Positions 10,483 through 20,984 of a stretch of 64,000 nucleotides of DNA are shown in pieces. The stretch comes from Mytilinidion resinicola (Eukaryota > Ascomycota > Dothideomycetes > Mytilinidiales > Mytilinidiaceae): positions 186,001 through 250,000 of the forward strand of contig NW_022985473.1 of the NCBI RefSeq assembly GCF_010093595.1, in the 5' to 3' direction. The position numbers and the translations under genes are program-made. Numbering within the stretch: position 1 is the first letter of the stretch; each line of letters opens with the position of its first letter. The notes beneath the pieces are model-generated. The model searched no databases, had not been told where the DNA came from, and saw only the letters and a list, made by a program, of their open reading frames with translations.

Positions 10483-10732
10483 AACGAGGGAAAGGAGGTC
10501 GACTGGTTCGGCGGGCATTTGGTGAGAAGTTAGATACTGGGTATCACGAAGGGGAATCATTATTTGATAGTATGTAGATGATATGCATTTATAAACCATT
10601 TACCACTATTCTAGTATTCAGATATTGGGGGGTATCTCCGCCACAATAGAGCTAGCTCTTTCTCAACAGATCCGCTGCAAATGCATCATTCCCAAAAACG
10701 CCAATCAATGCGAACAATATCAGCGCGCCGTG

Positions 10733-13467
10733 TTACCACAACACCATCCCCATCCCCGCAACCACACTCACGCCCACCCACGCCCCTAAAACCCACACCA
10801 CCCTCCCTACTTCCGGAACTACTTTCGGCGCCGCCCCCTTACTCCCCGTCGGCTTCGCCTTCCCCCCGCTCGCACTCGCACTCGCTGCACTACTCGCCAC
10901 CGCCTGCTGACTCGTCGCGCTCCCACCCACACACCTCCCCTCATCCAACGCCCCCCCTTTCCCCCACGCCACGGCCGCGACCTCCTCCCACACCGCCGTC
11001 ACATTCAAATACATCTGCGGTGTCATCCACAGCCTGCAACTCGCCGTATCATTTACAAACTGCGTCGGCACCCCGGCCTTCTCGTCCCCCTTTCTAATAT
11101 TATCCTGGAAATTGACGCTCGCGGCGTTGACAGCGATGCCGAAGTCGCCGAGCAGGAACCCGGACCAGGCGGTGGCTTCGCTCTGCGTGGTCGCGAATTC
11201 CTGCAGCACGAAGCTGGAGAGGGAGGCGAGGTAGGTGCTTTGCAGGACGAGGGAGCCCTTGGTGCCGCCGACGGCTTGCATGGGGCCCAGCTGGGGCCGG
11301 CCGCCGAGGGCGATGGTACGCACGCCGGACTGGGTGTGCATGAGCTCGGCGAAGAGGGAGCAGGTCGAGGCGCAGATGCCGTCGGAGAGGATGACGATGT
11401 CTTCGGGTTTGAAGGGCTGGGTGGTGAAGTTGGCGCGGTCGAGGTAGCCGGTCACCGTGACGCCGATGGAGAATTCGGAGGAGGTCGAGGTTAGGGGGTT
11501 CGAGAGGTTGTAGCGGAGTAGGTTTGTGAAGTTGTCGTTGTTGAAGGAGGTTGGGGGGGTCATGTCGTCCCAGCTTGTAAACGGCTTGAGCTCTGCGTCG
11601 TCGTAGGAGTGGTAGTTGAAGGGGGACGTGAAGAGGTCGCCGTTGCGGGTGCTGAAGCCCAGCGTGGAGATCTTTTCGCCTAAGAGGTCGTTGGCGTCGG
11701 CGGCGCGGTAGCGGGATTGGAGTTGGGGTTCTTCCGTCGGGAAGAACTGCTTGTAGGCGTCGTAGCCTAGGAAGATCTTGCCGCCGCCGTTGTCACGCAC
11801 GTCGATGATGATCTTCTTGGTTTTGCGAGAGACAGCTTCGGAAATGAAGGTTTGAATAACGGACTGGAATTCCAATGCGTCTGAAACTGACTCTGTGCTA
11901 AATGTCTGCATCATTAACACGCCGTAGTCGTTGATGAAGTAACCGCCCATGTTAACGTCCGATGCGGAATGGGCAACGACAGGTTCGGGGTAGTTGATGG
12001 GAACATAACGTCTGGTTAGGGCTAGATCCAGATCCCTTGGGTGTTCCAGCAAAGTAGGCGGGAAAGAGGGGTCCCTCTTCTTGATTTTGGAGTTGCCAGT
12101 AGACGAGGGAGTAATGTACGTCTGGTAGAAACTCTTGCCATCCTCAATATAGCTCCATGCCTGAGGATCCAGAACTACTGCAGCGTTGATATACGAGTGC
12201 TCGGTCCCATTTTCGAAGGTAATGTTCGTTGTTGGACCTGGATAATACCTTGGATTCGTGAAGTATCCATATGATTCGGCCGCCTGCATGTAGAACATGG
12301 CATTCCACCTGGTGTCCGGATCATGATATGTGGAAAGTGGAGCTTCTTTTCCAATAAACGTAACCGCGTCTTCGCCATTTATCTTCGTTACAGCCGAGGG
12401 CGTGTAGCCAGCGTTAGTCTTATTGAAGTCTTGAATAGCATAAAGCTTAGGAATTCCCCCATCTTGCGAGCCAGAAACGAGGGCAATCTGCCGGCTTCGT
12501 CGCCACCTAAAAGCACCATTAAAGGCCATTCCGTTGAAATTGAAGTGCCCATCATGCGCTTGTCCAATTAATGACGCGATGTCCGTCTCAAATGTGAATT
12601 CGTCCTTATATTTCCCAATATTGTCCTGAATATCCTGTAATCCCTTCATTATATCGACCGGGTCATTAAAATAGGCCTCCGGGGGGCTCTTCAAGTACGA
12701 AACGGTCGACTGAAATTCCGCTAGGCGTTTCACCATTTCGATTGTGAGGGTTCCGGCATCGGAATCGAACGGTACGGAGAGGAGGCATGCATGCGCCAAC
12801 TATACGAGATTATCAGCATTTGGTTCTATAACCTTAACTTCCAACATAGCGCTATTAGGTTCCACTGAACAGAAGGAGTGGCAGTCTTCTTAACAATGTC
12901 GTTGTTCCATTCTTAATAACATACCAGGGGACCTCAAGCGGTACTAAGCAAGTGTGTACACGCTTAGAGGGGGTATGTATCTGAAGTATAGGAAGCTTTA
13001 GAATTGAATATGTGAATCTATCCTAGCCTTCCATGTTCTTTAGATACACACTCCATATAAGGCTGTGTACACTTACCTAGCACTGTTTGAGATTCCCCGG
13101 TGCATTATTAAAAACTGCGAAACAACAGTTCTGAATAGTCTGATAGCTCAGCAGGCCACCTCAGACGGTGTTGAACTGCTACTTCATGTTCAACCGACCC
13201 TGACTACCCCATCTTTTCTACCCACCTGAATCAACTTTGTAGTAAATTAAATCCGCATACCTCAGCCTCAACACTCGGTGTCGTGAGGTCCGAATCTGAC
13301 ACCAATTCTGCCACTTGCGCGCACGCTTTCGCCGTGCTAATAGGCCCACTCACAGTCTCCGTCGCCGAAGGTTCTGGCTCTTGTGTCGGTACCAGAATGC
13401 CCGTAAGTTCAGTCTGCGCCACAACAAGCCCCAGAAGGGTCGGGAGAAGGAATATCGAGGACCGCAT
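10733..13467 (-). CDS. Secreted, probably GPI-anchored S41-family peptidase (CPAF/UstP-like)
   Basis: The model is complement(10733..12799, 13261..13467), 757 aa. Exon 1 gives a clear signal peptide (MRSSIFLLPTLLGLVVA). The intron of 461 nt is unusually long for this genome and holds a fold-back repeat. The core has HDGHF near residue 153, DVRDNGGG near 402-409 and SDGICASTCS near 540-549. The Ser of CAST is the expected nucleophile of CPAF-like S41 enzymes. There are many Asn glycosylation sites. The C-terminus is Ser/Ala/Gly-rich and ends in a hydrophobic tail, as in GPI-anchored proteins. Homologues occur in many ascomycetes, some in ribosomal-peptide clusters such as ustiloxin (UstP). No precursor-peptide or DUF3328 gene is visible beside this one, so a free-standing cell-wall protease is more likely. 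Confidence 0.82.
12880..13166. repeat. Fold-back repeat inside the S41 peptidase intron
   Basis: Two related arms lie in opposite orientation: 12880-12961 (minus sense) and 13065-13166 (plus sense). Read outward from the centre, both begin GTGTACAC...CTTAC/GC..TAG and continue through a GCTTGAGGTCCCC-like block. The right arm ends in GCCACCTCAGAC. The segment between the arms (12962-13064) is unique. Further single arms occur at 37047-37146 and 47274-47362. The structure suggests a non-autonomous fold-back element that enlarged this intron. Confidence 0.55.
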
Positions 13468-14467
13468 CGTGAGGTATTAGTCGCGCCTCCACGCTGTGTA
13501 TCGCAAACGCAAAAAGTCGCACAGAAGCAACCACTTGGCGCACAAATCGCAAGTTGACGTCCAGCTGAGAAGAGTTCGAATAGCGTTTGTATGTACGATA
13601 TGCACAGTAAAAAGCGCAAATGTATACACAGAAGGAAAAGAACGGAGAGCAAAACACAGACAAACGCACCAGTGAGCGCAAGCAATAGGGCAGCGCTCTC
13701 CCCTCATATACAAACCGCCCATCGCGTCCCCTGTCCCCGTATCCGCTAGCCACAGGGCGGGGCCTGTTGCCTGTCGTTCCGTCGATGCTGGGCGGAGCTC
13801 AGCCTCAAGCCAGAGGGCTGGGTTTCAAAACGGGCCGCCAAGTCCAGGCACGCGCTGCCAGAGGGGGCATGGTGGGCGTCTTGGGCATCGGCTGGCCAGC
13901 TTGGCGGGCGGCGGAGTGGGCGAATTGGAGTGACAGCGGGAGATTGCGCGCAAGGCTGAGGGAGATGGGATGCTGGACAACCTCATGGAGGTGGTGACGG
14001 GTGGAAGTGTGAGAGGGATTGATGTATTTTGAAGCGATAGGGCAACGAGACATGAAGACTGAAAGCAAGGAGTTAGAGATACTGATCGGAGAAGCTGCGA
14101 TACCACAGCAAAACGCACACTCACGATTCGATACAAGTTCACGATCAGCTGTCGCCCCACACGGCAAGACGGCATCCTCATTCGTGTTAGACTCGGCACG
14201 CTTTAAGCCCAGCCCATGCCGCTAGCGAATTAAATTTAGCTTACATGCACATTGTTTGAAGGATCGCCACTTTATGCACCGTTTCTCTTGGCCTTCTTCA
14301 GCCTTGCCGACTCCCTACCACTTGTCCTTCGTTCTCATCGTCTGAACCAAACGAGGGGCTACACTCGCGTGTCATGACAGTTTCTTAATGAGTTTCCTAG
14401 TCTTAGAGGTACCTAAAGAGCAAACAAGCTCAGCAGGATTGATGCTTGGCGTACCGATCTCTATCTA
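13468..14467. other. Gene-poor stretch left of the MITE
   Basis: One kilobase upstream of the S41 gene has several overlapping short frames on the minus strand (13350-14199), none with motifs or consistent coding bias. I see no gene here. Confidence 0.4.
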
Positions 14468-14671
14468 CAGCATATACTCACGTCCGGTGAACCAGCGCTA
14501 AAATCAAGCCACAAAATTACCGTACAAGGTAGCGTTTCCGGACACCTTTAAGGGGGAATAGCAGCCTCCTAGCTAATCAATCTTCAAGCCAGTTCACCAG
14601 TAGCCCAGAAGGGTGGGTTGCTGGGGTCGACTCAGTTTCCGCGCTAGGTCACCGGACGTGATGATATGCTG
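14468..14671. mobile_element. MITE of Tc1/mariner type, 204 bp, TA target duplication
   Basis: The two ends are inverted copies. The left end begins CAGCATATACTCACGTCCGG and continues TGAACCAGCGCTAAA. The right end, read on the minus strand, begins CAGCATATCATCACGTCCGG and continues TGACCTAGCGCGGAAA. That is about 35 bp with a handful of mismatches. The element is flanked on both sides by TA (14466-14467 and 14672-14673), the target duplication of Tc1/mariner/pogo transposons. The 204-bp length leaves no room for a transposase, so it must be a non-autonomous derivative moved in trans. Confidence 0.75.
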
Positions 14672-14673
14672 TA

Positions 14674-15420
14674 GTCTACGGCATGCCTAGTCCATCCTCC
14701 GTCTCGTTTACTCTACTCGAAACATCACAGTTCGCAAGAACCATTGCTTTTGAATCAGCTACTTTAACATCTAGCTAGCTCTACTTCGCACAGGCGCCAC
14801 TCTGACCACCTACCAAAAAAAGATCGCACTCAGCCACCTTCCTAGAAACCTTTCAACGCCGCATGCTTCCACTACTAAGACAGATCTAACGGAGAACGAA
14901 GCCGGACCATACCAATGCCAAGCAATTTGCAGAAAATAGGCAAGGTCAGCCAATAGTCCCCTCCTCAGCCTCCTCGAGTCACTAGTCTCCAGCCGCAAGT
15001 ACGGCGCATGCGTTTATTACCCATAATAAGAAGATTGGAGGGATTTGAACATACGGTAACTTTTATGTCACAGCCTGCCTTGGCTTTGATGACTTGAACG
15101 ACAACAGCATGGAAGGAGAAAAGGAAAATCAGGGGATGACGCTGGAAAAGAGATCTAGAAAGACAGAGCCACGCTAATGCCACGTTGAATGCACTCTCTA
15201 CCGCCCAATTTTCATGTATACCACGCTGCGAGCGATGAGCATAAGTTGCTTCGTCCGTCGAGCCAGTACTCATCTCCATTTCGCCTCTCCGTATGCTCGA
15301 TCCATTTCCTCAGCCTCACCTACTCAGACCGCATACTGCCGCCTCTCAATCCTTCAACCACGCCGCCTACGCCACAATGTATCTCATCCTCATGGACTCA
15401 TCTGACTCATACACACCCTT
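14674..15420. other. Gene-poor stretch between MITE and BCS1-like gene
   Basis: No gene is seen. A tRNA T-arm-like string near 15040 was examined and rejected. The region near 15300-15420 is the 3' flank of the BCS1-like gene. Confidence 0.35.
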
Positions 15421-17286
15421 TTACTGCACACTCACGACCTTCGCCTTCTTTTCCCTCGCCTCAACCACCGCGTCCCGCCACTCTTGCACCTCTTCTGCCG
15501 CCCGCAGCGGCTCCTTCTTCCGCGTGAGCAGGAATCCTTGGATCTCAGCCGGGCTGAACGTGCCCTCGGGTATCTCCCGCGCGAAGTCATCTGCCAGGCG
15601 GCGTAGCAGGTCTGCGTCGAGATGCTGGTCCATGGCTGAGTGGCTGGGGGTGTACCCATTTGTGAGTGGTTTCTTCGCATCGCCATTGGCGAAGCCGTTG
15701 GTGAGCTTGGGGGTGGTGGTGCCGTTGGTGTTGGGGGTTTTGGCTAGGCCGTTGGCGGAGGGTTTAGATGTGCCGTTCGAAGTCGGAGCGAGGGTAATAC
15801 CAAACCGACTCTGCTTCTTGACCGGCTTATCGTTTTCGTTGCTGTACATCCGTATGAAGATATCGCGGATCTGGTCGCGCGTAGCGAGGGTAAACTCAAC
15901 CTGCATATCCACCCGTCCAGGCCGGATGAGCGCATTATCCAGCTTCTCGGGGCGATTAGTTGTCATGACTAGCACCCTCCCCTCGTGAGTTGCCACGCCG
16001 TCGATCGCGTTGAGTAGACCGGAGAGCGAGACGCCCTGCTTGGCATCATCGCCTCCCTTGTCCTTGCGATTAGCAGTCTTGATGGCCTTAGTGAGCTCTG
16101 CCATGTTGAAGTCTTGGCCGCTGGTCTTCGAGCCCCCGCGTTTGCGGTCGTCGCCATCGGCTGCGTCGTCTTTCTTATCTGATTTCTCATCTCGCAGCAG
16201 GCCCGCGGTGTCGATGTCTTCGAGGAGGACGATGCAGCGGCGGGGGAGATTGTTGAAGAGGCGGTTCAGGTCTGACTCGGTAAGAGTAGGCTCGAGGAGG
16301 GAGATGCAAAAGATGTCGAGGCCGAAAATTCCTGCTAGGGCGAAGGAGAGAGAGGTCTTGCCGGTGCCTGGAGGGCCATGGAAGAGGTAGCCGCGGCGAT
16401 AGGGGATACCGCGAGTAGCGTACCAGCGAGGGCTAGAGGGATGGAGGTATTCGTTGATGTCCTCGACCACTTTTCGCTTCTGGTCAGGATCAAGGGACAC
16501 GGTGTCCATCGGACGAGAGGGTCGTGAGGAAACTCGGTCCCAGGAACCAGCGCCACGTCCACGGTCCTTGCCAGCTGGTCGTCGGATAACAGTCATCGCC
16601 TTCTCTTTCTCCAGCGACCACGTCTTAATGTAACTCAAGAGCGCCTTAATCGGTTTCGTAGAGCGTCCAATGCACTTCAGCTCGATGAGTTCCTCGTCCC
16701 CCCGGCTCGATGACCAGATGCTCGGCTGCCTCTCCCGCTTCGACCGGTCAAAGACGTACAGCCGACCAGCATGCCAGAACCTATGGCTGCCGAAGTACGG
16801 CTCGTACCTAGGAGGAAGCTTCGCCGCCCATTTCCCGAAATTGAAGATACCGTTCGCATCCAACGCCTCCTCGTCGTCACTCTCATCCACCTTGTTGTCA
16901 CCATAGATCGTCCCCAGCCGAGTGACTGCTTTGACAGAGCGCGACACCTTCGCCATCCGCTGCTCTGCGATCCACTGGATGATCCCGTCGAACAGATCAT
17001 CTCCGTCGTCCACAAAGACCGAGGACATGCAATATTTCTGAAACAGGCGGGACGCCTTGCTCCAGAGAAACGTAATAGAAGTGAGCAGCGCGAAGGCGAT
17101 CAGACCGACTGAGACCACAATGCCGACGTCGAAGCCGAACGTATCGAGTATTACCTTTGAGATAAGAGAGTATCCGGGGATGAAGGCCTCAAGTATATTG
17201 GAAGGTAGGTTGGTGAGGTTGGAGGTTTGGATCTGGGTGCCATTTTCGCCGGATTTGAATGCCCGCTGGAGCTTGGAGAAGTCCAT
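15421..17286 (-). CDS. BCS1-type AAA ATPase of the mitochondrial inner membrane
   Basis: The product is a single-exon 621-aa protein. One transmembrane helix lies at about residues 53-75 (GIVVSVGLIAFALLTSITFLW). It is followed by the BCS1 N-terminal domain and the AAA module, with Walker A GPPGTGKT at 304-311 and Walker B IVLLEDID at 352-359. Sensor-type RPGRVDMQVEF lies further on. Family knowledge: yeast Bcs1 translocates folded Rieske protein across the inner membrane during complex III assembly. Fungi carry several BCS1 paralogues. This one has a charged insertion (about residues 365-420) after Walker B and a Thr/Asn-rich insertion near 500-550 that yeast Bcs1 lacks, so it is probably a paralogue rather than the Rieske chaperone itself. 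A CACGTG site lies about 197 bp upstream. Confidence 0.85.
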   Translation of the reverse strand: MDFSKLQRAFKSGENGTQIQTSNLTNLPSNILEAFIPGYSLISKVILDTFGFDVGIVVSVGLIAFALLTSITFLWSKASRLFQKYCMSSVFVDDGDDLFDGIIQWIAEQRMAKVSRSVKAVTRLGTIYGDNKVDESDDEEALDANGIFNFGKWAAKLPPRYEPYFGSHRFWHAGRLYVFDRSKRERQPSIWSSSRGDEELIELKCIGRSTKPIKALLSYIKTWSLEKEKAMTVIRRPAGKDRGRGAGSWDRVSSRPSRPMDTVSLDPDQKRKVVEDINEYLHPSSPRWYATRGIPYRRGYLFHGPPGTGKTSLSFALAGIFGLDIFCISLLEPTLTESDLNRLFNNLPRRCIVLLEDIDTAGLLRDEKSDKKDDAADGDDRKRGGSKTSGQDFNMAELTKAIKTANRKDKGGDDAKQGVSLSGLLNAIDGVATHEGRVLVMTTNRPEKLDNALIRPGRVDMQVEFTLATRDQIRDIFIRMYSNENDKPVKKQSRFGITLAPTSNGTSKPSANGLAKTPNTNGTTTPKLTNGFANGDAKKPLTNGYTPSHSAMDQHLDADLLRRLADDFAREIPEGTFSPAEIQGFLLTRKKEPLRAAEEVQEWRDAVVEAREKKAKVVSVQ

Positions 17287-19125
17287 TGTGGCGGCTGTGT
17301 TGTGGAGTAGGTACTTAGTTCTTATGGTTGCACAGGCGTCTGGTTCTCGATGTGGGGTATGTACAGTCCAAGCCGATGGCTTAAAGGCAAGTGAGGCCCT
17401 GTCTTAGACGAAGATCCGTGCAGTCGTAATTGAGTGAATCAAAAGACAAAGCTTTAGATGAGAACCCTGGTGGAATGATGGACACGTGACGACAGAAGCT
17501 GCAGCGTAGAGCAATTGTTTGTAGTGCAACAACCATGAGATGCTTGAACCTTGAACCCGTACTACCGATTCCAAGACAATGAAGCAATGAAGCAACAGTG
17601 TTTGGTGTTTGTGTCTGTCAGCCTCCTGACAATAGTGTTCCGTTCCGCTTTCTATTCTTCAAATTACGTCAATTAGCCACCCAGAGAAATGAAAGGAAAG
17701 GAAAGACAGCAAAAAATGAAAATTGAGAGGAGAGATGAGGAGGGAATGTGACTTTGGGGTGTGACAAGACGTTTGATATAGACGCAAGGTGACCCGTTGG
17801 TAGTAAGCCGGGTAGAATTGTGTTGTGTGTACCTCTGAAGAGCCGCAACACCTCAGCTTGCAATTTTAACCGGATTTAGTCGTCTATGCGTCGTATCTGC
17901 GGTCCACAATTGACTATAGTGGTTTGAAGAGATTGATTCGCCGGAAAAGGTAGGAGGCGACGGTTCGCGCTGATAGGCCGAGTCCAGGCGCAAGCCACAA
18001 GGCGGAATTCTCTTTGCTTACGCAAGGCTGAAGCTGCTTTGAGAAGATCTGCGGGGAAACTTGAGACTCTTTGCGAGGCTCTGGGCAGGGTAAGCGAAGA
18101 ATAATATATCTGCAGATCAGGTGTGAGTGCAAAGTTTGCAAAGGTTGTCAGTCTTATAGTTATGGAGTAGGGTGGCGTCCGACGCCGTGTGGCGTAGGAA
18201 AAAAGCCTGTTCCAATGATAAGCGGCATGGCCTGCAGTCTAGCTTCGAAGCGCCATTGCTGTGATTTTGAGGGTGTGCTGCTATGATCTTGTATGTTAGC
18301 CAGCAGCTTCCGTCCCTGTTCACCGTCTTTAAGCGTAGAGGGGAGTCACAAGCCAAAGCGCCAGGGAGCGTCGTCAGTGGAAAATCAGCTAGTACGGGTA
18401 GTAGGCACACTATCTCAAGGCAACATCTTGAACTCGTCATCCATTGTTATGCAGAGCATGGCTATGGCATAAAGTCTAGATGAGAAGGGTGAAGGACGCA
18501 AGGCGCAGCTAGAGTTGTTGTTGCGACGCAAGCTGAAGATTTGGAGGCAGATCCGCAACGTTATGCGCTACCAGGACTGGCCCACGAGGACGGGACGACA
18601 GCTGTACATCTTTTCTGACCGCTCAAAACATGTGCTAGAGAAACGTGCGTGCGTGTCTACCTAGGTGGCGAATGTCAGTCACAGGGTTTAGAAAGTAGCT
18701 GGAATGCTAATGCCAGGATCGACAATCGTGAAACAATAAAACACGGAACATCAAAACAAGGCTGCAGCATGATCATCAAACATTCATTCATTTGTGAATT
18801 TTGATTTGTGTGCTGCCTATGAGCAGAGTACCACAACCATCAACTGTCGTCGTGTGCAGACAGGATTTCCTCCCCAGGTTCGTTCCGTAGGCACAGCCAC
18901 ACGGCGTACCCATGCAAGAGTGTTCAACAAGAAAAAGGAAATGAAAATGACCGCCGCTATTCTCATGGTATCGAGCTCTGAAGAGAACAAACGCCGGTTG
19001 TATGCACGTGAAACAAGGTGCCAGCTTGATCGGCCCACCAAATGAATCTCTGTACATGGTTCATTTTACCGAATGCAATTGACCGCCTAGACACTATCAT
19101 GACTTCGGTAAGTGATCCTGAGACT
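17287..19125. other. 1.8-kb stretch without a recognisable gene
   Basis: It contains the promoter side of the BCS1-like gene (CACGTG at 17483-17488) and the 3' flank of the DUF1996 gene. Short frames on both strands show no motifs, and no repeat or transposon ends were found by eye. Confidence 0.4.
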
Positions 19126-20984
19126 CTACAGGCCGTGACTGTCACCAATATGACGGTGCTGTGCAAGGTGTCGGCGGCGTCTCGCTGCGCCTGTTGGCTC
19201 GGCGGTAACCGTGATGTCGATTTCCTTGATGGCAACTTCCCACACCGCACCGTCGCTCGTGTAAGTCGTAGTACCGATGATGGAACCCCCATCGGTCTCC
19301 GCTGGAGCAGAAGGCGCAGGGGTAACGGCAACGTAGACAGCGGCCGATGTAGAGGAGGCCTCGCTGGTAGCGATACGTGAAGTCGACGCGACGCCAGCGT
19401 TTTGGATGTCTTGGATCGAAAAGCTGCCAGGGTAGGAGGGTTTACTATAGACGGGCTTCTTGGGAGAAACAGTAGGCACAACAGGCTTTGACGGTGCTGC
19501 ATACGAAGAAGGGGCGTACGTAGGAGCGGCTACACCTCCGTGGTTGTCCGTGGCTGGCTGGGGGCCAGACTGAATGGGAACGTTTCCAGGCAACGTAGAC
19601 TCCGGGCCAGCACAGTTCTCGTTCTTGAGGTCGGCGGGCATGCTGAGCTTGACTGCTGCCATTTCGGGTTGAGTCTGGAGGGTGAAGACTGGGCAGCTCT
19701 CAAGGGTTCCATCAAGGTTGGTGCAAGTGTCCACGGCCTTCTGGAGGGTAGGTACATCCCAGCCAGCGATGAAGTCTCCATGGTAGCCATAGCCTAAGCA
19801 TACAGTTAGTAATAGAACAAGTTGCACAGGCCACTATACGAACCTGTGGGATCGCCGTTCGATAAGACAAACTGTCCGTCCTTGCCAACGAAGTCCTGCG
19901 TTCGCCAGATAGTCTCGTAGAATAGTCCAGGGAGGCGGGTGCTGAAGCCCTCTGGGCAGACACCATCTTGAACCAGATTCGGGTACGCCACGTGGCTCTT
20001 GGAGCCTTTCGGGGCCACACCGGCAGCCTCGTTCCAGCATGCCGGGAAGGAGAGCTCGAGACGAATGCCGTCCGCGCAATTCGCATCTAGGAAAGACTTA
20101 TCGGGGAGGAAGTGTCGGAACAAGCTTGGCTCCGTCTTGCCGCTGGCGTAGTTCAGGCAGTTGAAGCCGAGGGCCTTCTCAGCTAAAGATGCTTGCGTCA
20201 GTTCGTCTGCAGTCCAATCCGACTCTGGCGGGTCGGGAACTGGGCCAGTGAAGTTGCGCTTGTTGGTATCACCAGCGATCATCTGGAATCCTGCCGGGAA
20301 AGCCTTGATCTGCTGACCGGTTCCTCCGTCGCGAAGGAAGTAGTATCTGAACAACATTGTTAGGAGCTGGTACAAGAGAAAGACGACCTCACTTACGCAA
20401 GCATACCGCCCTGGTTCCCAACAACCTCAAAGGTCCCATCGCTGTGCTGGAAGTGCAAAGACGGAGTCCTGTGCGCCAAAAGAGGTTAGCGTGTTCCTAA
20501 AGGGGTTCAGCAAGAGATGCTTACCAGTACGCGGACTTATCCTCCTTCGCGCGACAAGAGGTGCTCTCAGAAGCGATGAGGTCGTCATAACCGGCCGTGG
20601 GGCTGAAGTCTAGAGAGCGTTAGTAAATCGTCTACTTGCGAAACAGGTCGCGTCGCAGGCATCGGACAACAAAGCCAAGAAAGAGAAGGACGCAAATAAC
20701 GCGGAGTGTTGGATGGGGCTTGTTGTGCAAGCGCGCTCTGAGAAGAGATGGATTTCTCATGTGCGAATCATAGAGCGATTGGGGAGAGAGGAGAACTTAC
20801 TATCGCCTCCGAAGATGATATGGGAGTGAGCAGCAATTTTGCCATAGTCGACGAGCGGATCAATACGTGCGAGACCAAGGGGAGAGTGACAGTCCATGCG
20901 CCAGAACGCGTTGACACCGGAGAGCGAAGCAAGCAGCAGCGCAGCCGCGGCCATTGGGCTCGTCACCTTAGAGGAGGTTGCCAT
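19126..20984 (-). CDS. Secreted DUF1996 protein with Ser/Thr/Pro-rich tail
   Basis: The model is complement(19126..19793, 19844..20346, 20397..20468, 20525..20609, 20801..20984), 503 aa, five exons. The introns are 50, 50, 56 and 191 nt, all closing in phase. A signal peptide (MATSSKVTSPMAAAALLLASLSGVNA) precedes the DUF1996 domain. The domain opens with FWRMDCHSPLGLARIDPLVD and AHSHIIFGG, and contains even-spaced cysteines and the DFVGKDGQFVLSNGDPTGYGYHGDFIAGWD end block. The last 180 residues are a Pro/Ser/Thr-rich linker, as in cell-wall-associated fungal proteins; no GPI signal is seen. DUF1996 proteins are fungal extracellular proteins of largely unknown function, induced on cellulose in some species. 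The 5' region upstream of 20984 is open for 60 codons, but homologues start at the signal peptide. Confidence 0.85.

Noticed and set aside
12800..13260. CRISPR-like or prokaryotic repeat array
   Set aside because: The arms are two inverted copies in a spliceosomal intron of a fungal gene, not regularly spaced direct repeats.
10733..13467. S41 peptidase as part of a ribosomal-peptide (ustiloxin-like) cluster
   Set aside because: No repeat-containing precursor, DUF3328 or tyrosinase gene lies within the flanking sequence.
15035..15055. T-arm-like GTTCAAATCC on the minus strand suggesting a tRNA
   Set aside because: The bases flanking the loop do not pair into a T stem, and no acceptor or anticodon stem can be drawn around it.
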